Below, piece by piece: positions 43,119-53,503 of a DNA stretch of 64,000 bases. Position numbers and translations under genes: made by a program. The notes below the pieces were generated by a model. It searched no databases. It saw nothing but the letters and a program-made list of their open reading frames with translations, and was not told the origin of the DNA. Position 1 is the first letter of the stretch. The number at the start of each line of letters is the position of its first letter. The DNA comes from Cephalotrichum gorgonifer (taxonomy: Eukaryota > Ascomycota > Sordariomycetes > Microascales > Microascaceae): contig ONZQ02000004.1 of assembly GCA_900312665.1 (NCBI GenBank), forward strand, positions 434,001 through 498,000, written 5' to 3'.

Positions 43119-45969
43119 AGAGGGGCGGGGGTAAGTTCCCAGGTATACTTCCGTCTTTGGCCCGAGCTGACTGGATTCGTCCACCCTCTCTCTCCTCAAT
43201 TACGGCAGGGCTGTCCCGTCCCCACCACCGGTTCTCATCCCACCTCATCCCACCTCATTCTATTCCGTTGTCACATCCGCCACCCACGAGCTATCGTCAG
43301 AACGAGCTCGTGTTAGGTCGTGTTCACCCCATACATGTCGATGGCCGACGTCGCCAAGCTTGCGTCATATACCACGCGCACCTTCAACCAGCACTTGACC
43401 CACTCCTAGGCCGAGAATCCTATTCTTCCAGGCGCGACACGGGAGCTACAAGCGCTGGGAGTACCTGAGGTACCAAACCGCTTCCTTCAGGGGGCCTGGG
43501 AGGGGGTTATTATCTATTACGTACCTTAGTAGGATGTCACTTAAACCACTGCGTCCCAGACCATGAGTTAATGTTTTCATCTCCCATCTTAGTCTGAGGA
43601 CGAGCCGTGTCGAAAGAAGGCAGGTGGGAGGGGTGAGAATGGACGCTAACGAGAGGATCCCGTGTCACTCAGGAGTGCCAGGTGGCCGTTGGTAGCATCT
43701 CCAACCGTGATCATGAGGGGGTGGCACGAATGGCTAGCTTCCGGTGTCAGAACGGCCCAGACTCTAAAATTCATCGACCTAATGACCCCGTTCTCGGATC
43801 CCGAGGTCGACGTGAGCTGCTTGGCAGAGGTACCGTGTCCGGGAAGCATCCGGTCCAATATCGAGTTCCAGTTCCCAGTGTGAGTTCGGGACCGAAAGCT
43901 GTGCATCGGTGGGTTACACGGTGGGGAGATTGTGGAGGCTAGCCAGATGGTGGGTTACGGCAGTCGTTGGGAAAGAATCTTGACTGCGAGGATCACGAGA
44001 GCCGTATCGCCTTCTCTATCGAGGGGAGTTTCCGGGCGCCGCCAAGTGTCTTCATGTCACACTTCACCACGATCCCCCCAGGTCTTCCAAGAGATGGTTT
44101 GAGATACGACACAGTTCAACAGACCCGGCCTTAGCCAGTAGGGCGTATCAATCGAATTTACTTCCGGCAATAGGGAAGGCTCCCGATAGCCCAGTACGGA
44201 AGAAGGACGGTGAGCTCTGGCGGGTAGTTCGAATGTGAATGGGACGGGACATGTCCAGCATCCCGACTATGTCTTCGTGGAAGGGTGACTCCCTCTAGCG
44301 GGCCTTTGGCGCCAGGGTAGGGAACTTCAGAGCGTCCTGTCCCGAGTTGGAGACACAGCCAAGATGGCTATAGCTACACCGTGGCGCCTGTCGTGTCTCG
44401 TAGATGAGGGTTTTGACGGAAGTAAGTATCTCCGACTTCGCTCTGTTGGTAAGAGTGGAATCTAGTAGTGAAGGATGCCAAGAGCTTCCTAGTTCCATGT
44501 GAGAGGCATGGAGGAGGGTGGAAGTATGGTAACCTTCCCTGATATATGCCCGCATCTGCATGTCAATGTGGCATTGCAGGTGGAATGTTCCCCATCGGGC
44601 TAGTAGTTCTTCACGACTTACAAAGGATTCGACGCCGCCAAAGGTGCGCTTGCGCGAGTTCCCGGACGTCGACGGCTCCAACGTCGCTTTTCCCAGTTTG
44701 CCAAGGGTATGGAGAGAAATATATCCACATCACCAGCTCGCCATCTTGCCGGGTGACCAGAGTGCAGTCCCCGGAGAGACTACGTGATACATCTCACATA
44801 GGACCACTGTCCAATGGTTGAGCCTCTCAAGTTCCGCTAGTTGGAGCAGACACGGATGACAGATGCAGGCTGCTTCGCCTCTCTCGTGCCGTTGCCCGAT
44901 TCTTGCCTGATAATGAGACGCTAGGAGGTGGTGGAGGGTGTATTTGCACAAAGACGACAACACGGCTCGGACCAGGAGATGTATGGAGGGAGTGCGGACA
45001 CGAATGGGGCCCAACAGGGTATGCATGTATTGGAGGTAACAGAACCGGGCCCGAACTCTCCTGCCCACGACCCCGGTTCCTACTTCCCGATAAACTGGGT
45101 TCATATCAAGTGACATGGACGCCCGATGATGTGACCCAGACGCAAAACGAGCACGAAGCTTGGTATCTCTAAGTGCGGGGGTATCCGAATTCCAGACAAC
45201 AGCAGCTCGTGGGACACTGAGGGTCCCGTCCGCTTCCTGTACGTAATGTAAATCAAGATTCCATATCTGATCTCTGGACTAGCAGTTGGGTCGATGATGA
45301 GCAGTTAACCCCCGGCGTTCCATATGTCTTCCTTACTTCTTGCCTTCATTATTTGCCTCCGCATTCGCCTGCTCATACTCCGGACGGCATCCAAAACCCA
45401 AAACGAAAGTTGGCCGTGAGGGGGCATGTCAAATCCAAGCTGGGTACTTTCTTGATCAGTTGGATGCGAGTCGGCCCAGCCACCGTTTTCTGGTTTTGAT
45501 TTGAGGGCACGCGGGAAGGCGCGACCTACCTCACCTTAGCGCCACTATAACCCCCCTCCCCCCCCTCCTTTCTTTTCTTCTCTTTTTCTTCTTCCTCCTC
45601 TTCTTCCATTTCTTCATGGCCCTCTTTATCCCAGCCGCGAGGTCTAGTTACCACGTTCGGCCATAGCTCGTGTAGATGGGGTGTGCAAGTAACGTCGATT
45701 CCTACCAGTGGTAGGCGGTTGGAGAGTCATCGTGGGTCTGGCTACGCTATTCGCTGGCGTAGACGGCAAAAGCGATCCGTAGGGGGTTCTGTGCCGAGAG
45801 GTAATAAGGGGGAGAGTTCGGCATCTCGCCACGTATCACCTCTGTGCTCTTCATCTATAAGTTTCCGGTGGCGCTGGGAGCCGTAGACGTCTGTAGCGAA
45901 GCCCCAACCCAAGGGGCCAACCAGCTCTCTTCCAGATGTCCAAGCAGCACAGGGCGGCGGATAAAATCT

Positions 45970-46003
45970 GGGGGGTTGGGGGGGTTGGGGGGGGGGGGGG
46001 GGG
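45970..46003 (+). repeat. Potential G-quadruplex (G6-TT-G7-TT-G17)
   Basis: Three G-tracts separated by TT; the last 17-G tract can supply two strands, so the pattern satisfies a four-tract quadruplex rule with very short loops. It lies in noncoding DNA far from a recognised gene. Confidence 0.6.
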
Positions 46004-47115
46004 TGAGTCGGAGGGAGGAAATGCTTCGAACTTGGGCCTGGTGACCATTGGGATGAGGTCCGTCTGGCATTGGCTCATGCCCCCTTCGAGTTGACGGGCT
46101 CCGGGGCATCTGCCCTGGTTTACTTCCTCGGCTCATCGCTAATAACTCGTTGAGTGATCACGGGCTGGATGGATAAAAGGTCGACATCGGCTTTATGTCA
46201 ACTTGTCAGGAGCAACCGGGCAAACGGACTACAGTCACTTACCACCCACAGCTCGCCGGATACTTACAACGAGCCCTCCTTCCTCTCCACCGGGCCCGGT
46301 AGCCCTCGGCAGTTTCCAGTTCAGTTACTGTTTGGATGCCTCTCAAGCACCGACACCTTCCCTTCCACGTCGTGGGGGAGGACTAATGCTCACTGTATCC
46401 CGGCCGATCTTCACCGGCATCACTTTTCTTCTCTTCTACCCCCGACTTTCTGGCATGCAGGTAACCAGACATCACAGAATCCCCTCCCAGATGACAATCT
46501 TACCTTAGCGCCGAGGTGCACCGTACAAGAAGAACGAATGAATAAAAAAATAGTACATCGCCGTTAGGCTTTTAATTGCAATAGTATACATGTACACGGG
46601 AGACCCCCACATCGCAAAGATCCCAGCCTCATCCCTCTCTCATCCTCATCCTCCCTTGCACCCCACTAACAATCTGGCTGCGGATATGAATCCAACCAGA
46701 AGAGATGACCACGACGTTCCCCCGTCCCACAACTATAAATGGGGTAAGAATATAGGGGGTGAAGAAAAGAAGTCTATCGTTTCCGTGCAAATGCTTCATG
46801 CGAGACGCGGGAGAAAGAAACCGCGCCGACCACGCCCCATCGTAGACCCATGTAGAAGGAAAAAGGAGGTAAAGGTTGAAACGCAAAGAGAGTTGTACAA
46901 GAACGCGGTAAGAAGAAAAGGAAAACTGGTACAACGGAGCTCCTCAACCCCCACCCCCCAGAGTGCCTGCAGTAGGCGACGTATTAGGTCTAGGCCGGGA
47001 TTCGGTCGTATTCGAAGTCTGTCTTGATTATGGGCTGCAAAATCGTGTCTTGGATCAAGGCTGGGCTTGGACGGAGGAGGGCTCCCCCATCACCGCCTGT
47101 CGTCCAACGTGGGGA

Positions 47116-48333
47116 CTAGAACGGGATGTTGAGAGAGGGTGGCTGTTGACCCATCATCTCCTGCTGCTGCTCGAGTTCGTCGCTACCGCCCTCAACGGAG
47201 ACACCCAGACCAACCTTTGCTTGTTGCTAAAAGCGAGCGTTAGTAACACGCTACATATCCCGGCGAGATTCTGCTTGGACTTACCGAGAAGTGGTCAACC
47301 TCAGCAGCAAAGGTCATCATGACAGGAGGCGCCACCCGCTTCTCAACGAGCAGACCGATCTTGCCCTTGGAGTCGACCTGCGCTCGGAAGGTCGACATGC
47401 GGAAATCATACTTGACACCTACAGCGGTAGTGCCCTCCTTGGTGATGCCTCCGCCCAGGGGTCCACCGCCCTGGCTCGGCACGAGAGCGAGCGTCATGTC
47501 GACGCCAGCCTGTACCTTGTCAGAGATGCGGCGCCAGTACGTCGCATTGATCGCGCCTTGGGTCTGCAGCTGGGCGGACGCAACCCAGTCGTCCGACTTG
47601 TATCGGCCGCACACCGAAATGGCCGTCTCGGGGGGCTGGGTGAGGACGCCACGCTGCCAGACGGTCTCGAAGCCGAGGCCCAACTTCGAGGTGACGGACT
47701 GGAGGTAGCTCCCGACGTAGATGCCAGTCAGGCCACCGTTGAGGTACGAGGGGTTCAGCATCTTGAGAGAGGCCGTGAAATCATCCCCGGTGTACTCGTT
47801 CTCGATCTGGGTCATACCCGAGCCATCGTTGGAAATCTGGAGCTGCGACTTGCTCACGAATTTGTCGTGCCATCGGAAGTTGAATCGGGTCGACAGTTGA
47901 CCCTCGTTATCTACCTGACCTTGGAGGAAGACCTGGGAGAGAGGCATAGTTAGCTCAGAAGCAAAGGTAAAAAGGGCGATTTATAACCCAGTGGTCGGGC
48001 GCGAAATCGATGCGGATATCATACCTTGTTGGTGCCGTAAAGGGCCGCGAAATTGTACGGGCTCAATCGCTCGCTCAGCGCGAACTGGTGGGAGACCTGG
48101 AATAGAGGAGACACACTGAACATCTTCGTAAGATCGGCCTTGAGTCCCGTAAACATGTAGCCTTGAAGAAGGACATCGCGCTGGACCTCCCTAGAGATGC
48201 CTTCGACAGTTCCAGGGTTGGGGAGTCCGAGCTTGGCTCTCCGGTCGGAGAACGAGTTTATGGCGTCAGCAAGCCCGCTGGCGATGGGGTTGGTGATGAG
48301 GGCATCCCGGAACGAGCCTAACGTGGATGCCAT
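47116..48333 (-). CDS. TOM40: Mitochondrial outer-membrane import channel Tom40
   Basis: Three exons: 48333-48025, 47932-47285 and 47226-47116 (355 residues); introns are 92 and 58 bp. The start MASTLGSFRDALITNP is the ATG at 48333; the frame upstream is not conserved. Markers in order: LGLPNPGTVEGISREVQRDV, FTGLKADLTKMFSVSPLFQV, YNFAALYGTNKVFLQGQVD, a series of amphipathic beta strands, and AKVGLGVSVEGG near the C-terminus. The last is a beta-signal (polar-x-Gly-x-x-hydrophobic-x-hydrophobic) used by the SAM complex for membrane insertion. The Gln-rich end (EQQQEMMGQQPPSLNIPF) is a short extension. Length is close to Neurospora Tom40 (about 349). It forms the 19-strand general import pore. 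Confidence 0.96.
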
Positions 48334-50752
48334 TATGTATAGAGTAGATCCAACAGTCGGATGGTATGCGGCTCGAGGTCTATTGAAAGCCGAGGGGATG
48401 TTGCGGATCTGCCGAACGGTCGCAGATGATGGGGGATCCAAAAGGAGAGGGTAATACCAGCTGCTAACGTAAAATGGGTAGTTTCACTACTGGCAGCGCA
48501 GGTATTAAGGGCGGGTATTAATTCGGTAATATGTTTTCCGATCGGCGTTGGGGGGTGAGCGGCGCCAAAAGGAGGTTGATCGTGGGTGGTGTCGCGACTG
48601 AGGATGTTGGATATGAAAATTATTTCCTACGCCTGTCAAAGCATCAGACTTAACTCAAAGGACAAGCCTACAGATGGAAGCACGAGCCACCTGTATTTTT
48701 TCTCCCTCTCATTTTGTGGGTACGTCATTCTCATTGGTCTTCAACACAATGAATTATTATCCGACATTCTGCCGAGCCGATTGTCTTCATCTTGGTGACC
48801 TCCTCTTCTCAATGCCAGTTAATAGTAAAAAAAAAACTGCTATTTGGAATTGTTAGGCTGAGGCAACATGGCATTTTCTGATATTCTAAGTAAAAATTGA
48901 AGCATAAAGGTTCCGAAGAGTCCATTCGGCCTCTTCTTTCTCAGAACAGCTCATACACCACATGTTGGGTCACGTTTGAGCGAGGTGCCCTCTCGTTGCA
49001 CGGTTACGTAATCCATCTTGATGCCTCTTAATGAGTGCCCAGGCCTGAATCTACACATGCAGCCAAGCTGGGCAAGATGGGTGGTAATACACTTTGGGAG
49101 GTAGAGTTTCTTATCAGTGACCTCCTTGAAAAAGTAAATATCTCAACATTAAGGCCCAAACTAGTTTTCTTCCTGGCAGGACACCTCTTTCACCTGTCAG
49201 CATCGATTCGCTTAAGACTCAAGTTCAAATGCACGTGCTATCACGCACAATAGCACCTGGATAGGTCTCAAATCCCACCACCTCTGCGACAGCGAAAGCA
49301 TCCATACCACCCACAAGACCGGCCCGGATTCGGTATCCTGAGCCGCATTTTAGGGCTGGCCAGGCCAAGTTAAATATCTATTACTACCATCCTCCTCAAG
49401 GTCTTCAGTTCGCCAGAAAGAATCAGCTCCTTCCAATCAAAGCCAACACTAGCTAGGAGCGAGTAAATCGTCGCAGCAAGATCTAGCGGATCGCCAAGGT
49501 GGATCACAAGCCACAATTGGATCCAGGAACCAAGACAAAGGACAAAGGGAGAAGAAGTAGGTCGCCGAAATCGACCCTGTTGAAGGCATATAAATTATGC
49601 CTTCATCTAGCTGCTAGCCTACTGTATGTACCTTCCATGCTGTATGGAAGGAGCATACCGGTAGGTTTTGGGGGCGGGGGATCACTAGCTTGTTAACTTC
49701 TGAGGAAGGAGCATCTGTCAAGCTAACTAGCATCGCAGCTGTCATTCATCCGATACCACCTGGAAAACGCCTACGTGAGCAGGCACGAACTCAAATAATA
49801 GTGACCTCACCACTCACCTTCTTCTCCAACGCCACCTCCCGTCCTTCCCACCCTTTCCCACCAGCATCTTGATTCTCAAGGTATTCTGGACCAACGAGTA
49901 CTCATTCCTAATTTCACTGAGTCCCATCTGTGTCACCTCACGCCACCCACCATCACCGGCTATCCTCGTCTGCCGACCGAGGGCCCCCCTTTTAACACTA
50001 CTTCGTCTCCCAGTCGCGTCACCTGGACTACTTGCCAATTTAATATTCCATCATACTCTCCCTCAGCGCAGCCAACTAAGCAGAAGCTAGCCGGCCTAGG
50101 CTACCCCATCTTCGGTACCATTGGGCTCCAGCATTTATCCACCCCAATCTTGGCTCCTCACCCTTGGCCTCCCGACTCGCTCCGAGACTCTCCGACCACA
50201 TTACTCCGTACCTCCTTCCGAGCCATCTGAGAGGCCCGCTTCTGGCAGGCCTTAGCCGACACTCCATCAAGAGACTCAATTAGAACCTGGAAGGCATAGC
50301 TTGCCGCTTCCTGTCGCCGTTCAGCCCTGTGCCTGTCAGGCCTTGTCCTTGTGCAGACATTTAGTCTTAGCCATGGACACATTATTGTGAGTCGCAGGTT
50401 CCGAAATCTCTTTTCTCACGCTCCCTCTCGCGCGCTCTTTCTCTTTCTCTTTCTCTTTCTCTTTCTCTTTCTCTTTCTCTTCTTCTTTTTTTTCCGTTTC
50501 CCGTTTCCCGTTTCTCTTTCTCAAACCCCGGTCAATGGGGGCATGGTTAGCATCCAAGTCCAAAACACATGCAGCCATCGCAAGCCTTACTTGACACACC
50601 CAAGCTGAGGAATATTGAATATCCACGTTTTCTCGGATCCTCATGTGCTCGTATTCCACACCCGGACACAACCCCACACTCCCCAACTTTCGACTTTTAT
50701 CACTTATTTTTTGTCCCAAACTTTCCCCCACACTACTCGGCAGGCCAAAGCC
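48334..50752. other. Intergenic (divergent promoters) with a CTCTTT repeat
   Basis: 2.4 kb between TOM40 and the 6-phosphofructo-2-kinase gene. No coding feature recognised. The last 350 bp are strongly pyrimidine-rich and contain the hexanucleotide repeat listed separately. Confidence 0.55.
50435..50480 (+). repeat. (CTCTTT)7 microsatellite in a 5' leader or promoter
   Basis: Seven perfect CTCTTT units (50435-50476) plus a partial one, followed by three CCGTTT-like units at about 50494-50511. The array ends about 270 bp upstream of the kinase start codon, in the pyrimidine-rich zone typical of fungal promoters or leaders. Translation of either strand gives artefactual low-complexity frames. 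Confidence 0.9.
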
Positions 50753-53076
50753 ATGTGCCAGCCCGCTTGCGACGCCAAGAACGGCGGGGACGCTGTGATA
50801 CAGGGCCGTCCTAAAAGTGTTGCTGCTGCCCTTGGGCTCCCAACGCACAATTCAGAGTCGGCCGTCTTCGACGACAGCGATGGCAGCAATGCCGAACCTG
50901 ACGCCGGTGCCGATGCCGATGCCGATGGCAATGCTGATGCTAATGCCAAACCTCCATCCCCCAACTCCTTCGTTCCCCGGCCCGAGCTTGGCGTAGTTTT
51001 CGATGGCCGGACTGCTACACCCTTCAGCGAGACTGACCCTGACAGGACGGCCCAGATCGCGGCGAACGCCCCGCGCTATCGCCGGAAGAGCTCGACATTT
51101 ATCGACGCCATCCATGACACCGCCGATGACAATGGAGACATGGCCCCGGCCCAGCTGTACAGCACCATGTCAGGCCGTCTTTTCCATTCCGGCCGAATTG
51201 CGATTGTGATGGTCGGACTACCGGCCCGTGGAAAGACGTGAGTTTACCCGTTGCCCTCATCTCATGCACAGCCTTGAAGCTTGCTTGGGAGTGGTCATAT
51301 CTGCCTTCCATCGCTTCATTCTTTCGCTTCGTCTTATGAGTTTTATGTCTTGTTATTTCTAGTGTGTACGCCATGTGCTAATCTGAAGAGCAGCCATATA
51401 TGTGTGTCACTTTCCAGATACCTCCAGTGGTAAGAAAATTGCGTCCATTCATCTCATCCTCGGGTACACCCGGCCCGCAGGTAAGGTCACAGCTCATAAC
51501 TCACACATTCTTGGCACTCCCAGGCTCGGCGTCAAAACCCGCATATTCCATCTCGGCGACTACCGACGAGCTACTATTGGTGATCATGCCGCCGTCCCCC
51601 AGGACTACTTCTTCCCGAACGCAACGCCGACATCCGTCATCCTCAGGCAGAAGATTCTTAAGAAGTGCCGAGAGGACATTTACGCCTGGCTTAACCATGA
51701 GAATGGCCAGGTTGCCATCTACGATGCTGTGAACCCGACCGCCGTAGGGAGGCGAAACCTCGCCAAGGAATTCCACCGCCATGACGTTCAGGTATCTATT
51801 TTCACTGAAACTGCAGCCGCAGTCTTGGAACCTCGGGCTAATCCATGCATTATAGACCCTCTTCATCGAATCCTTCGTAGACGACGAGCGCATTCTGGAA
51901 GAGAACGCCCGGAATGTTAAGATATCCTCGCCAGATGTACGCGCGTCGTCGACTCAAGAACACCTACTCCCTTCTCAGTGCGGGAGCTAACTTGAAATTA
52001 GTTTGAAGGAATGGACCCGGATGACGCGGCGAGATTATATCTCAGGCGGATTGAAATGAAAATCCCCGTGTACGAGACGATGAATGAGGCGGAACTCAAC
52101 TACATCAAGATGATCAACGCTGGGAGAAAGTTCTTCTACAACAACGTCAGCTTCAACTACCTCTCTCACCGCATCGTCTTCTACCTCACCAACCTACACA
52201 TCAAGACCCGCGCAACTTATTTCGTCAGGGCCGGATCGACCACAGAGGGAGACTTGTACAAGTCCGACGCTCCCCTCTCCGAGGTGGGATTCGAGTATGC
52301 GAAGTTGATGACCGACACGCTCCTCAAGCACAGGGAGGAGAAGCGGCAGAAGGAAGCGGAGAAGCTCGGGCGTGATGTTCCCGAGATTCCTCTCACCGTG
52401 TGGACGTCTACTAGGTCACGGACAACGCAGACGGCGAAGTATCTCATGGAGAAGTACAAGGTGCGCCAGCGGTCGCAGCTGAGCCAGATCAACCCCGGCG
52501 TATGCGAGGATCTTCCGGAAAAGACGATTCGGCGGCGCTATCCGGAGGAGGTGGAAAAGCACGAAAAGGATCCCTACCACCATCGGTACCCGAGGGCAGA
52601 GGTGAGGTTTCCTCCACTCCCTGCCTATTATTACTCTTAGCTCGAATGAGGAACTAACCCCATTCCAGTCATACCACGACCTCGCGGTGCGCCTAGAACC
52701 CATCATTCTCGAGCTCGAACGCGAGCAGAGCGACTTGCTCATCATCGCCCATGAATCCGTCCTCCGCGTCCTGTACGCCTACCTCATGCACTGCTCCACG
52801 ATGGACATCCCCTTCCTCCGCTTCCCCCGTGACGAGATCATCGAGATCAGGCCCGCCGCGTACCAGAACGAGTCCCAACGCATCCACATCCCCGGCGTGG
52901 ACCCTAAAATCATCCCCAGCTCGCCGCAGGACATACACATCCCGGTCCCACCCGGCATCGGCAGCGGACAGATGAGTCCTATCACAGGACTGTCAACTCC
53001 GGCGGAGTGGGCTGATAAGGCTGATATGAAGGACGGGAATGGCAAGGTCGCTGACAGGGCACACGATGACGATTAA
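50753..53076 (+). CDS. 6-phosphofructo-2-kinase with a degenerate fructose-2,6-bisphosphatase domain
   Basis: Six exons: 50753-51237, 51394-51429, 51524-51791, 51856-51936, 52002-52601 and 52669-53076 (625 residues). The five GT-AG introns (156, 94, 64, 65 and 67 bp) keep a single frame. The start MCQPACDAKNGGDA is the ATG at 50753. The kinase domain has the P-loop GLPARGKT (residues about 155-162, split by intron 1), SRYLQWLGVKTRIFHLGDYRR, KKCREDIYAWL and TLFIESFVDDERIL. The phosphatase half contains FVRAGSTTEGD at about 364: the RHG of the histidine-phosphatase signature is RAG (Arg366-Ala367-Gly368), so the phospho-acceptor His is missing. The protein should make fructose-2,6-bisphosphate, an activator of glycolysis, but not hydrolyse it. 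The N-terminal 130 residues contain Asp/Ala and Ser-rich, probably regulated, sequence. Confidence 0.94.
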
Positions 53077-53503
53077 ATCGAATGCACCACATGGGATGGA
53101 GTTTAAGCCTATTTGTTTGGTTTCAGGTGTGTGGCAAGTGGGAAGCGGGATGGTATGGTCCGTCTTACATCTTTAGATCATGAAACCGAGGCTCAATTGA
53201 GCTCACGCGCACGTATCCTTAATTATAGCGTATTATGACATTTACCAAAGGGTGGAAACGTAGTGAGTGACAAGGCTCGTCAGCTTCGGATAGTAATAAA
53301 AGGACTTTCATGCAAGAAAGAATCTCCGTCTTCTTAAGATTTATCTATATCTCGCTCGGGCTGATTATAATTCAGCGGGTATCATCAAATCTTTCTCTAT
53401 CGCCTTCGTCGCCCTTCCCTTCTCTTTCTTCTTTTCTCCTTTGAAGCCCCGTAAATCAACGCTTACTCTCAGAAACCCATCCAAGACGTCGAAACGGGGC
53501 TGT
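53077..53503. other. Convergent 3' intergenic region
   Basis: 427 bp between the ends of the kinase and ubiquitin-protease genes. No further feature seen. Confidence 0.6.

Larger units (their letters stand above)
40218..47115. other. 6.9-kb gene-free interval
   Basis: The longest stretch without a recognisable gene. It contains poly-G runs (43103-43118 and 45970-46003) and a pyrimidine-rich block at about 45549-45618. Frames such as 41622-41816, 44903-45172 and 46154-47027 have no recognisable domain or splice support. No transposon hallmarks were found. Confidence 0.5.

Noticed and set aside
46590..47027. Basic 145-codon plus-strand frame
   Set aside because: Low-complexity Arg/Lys composition from purine-rich DNA, no domain, no splice sites suggesting a gene.
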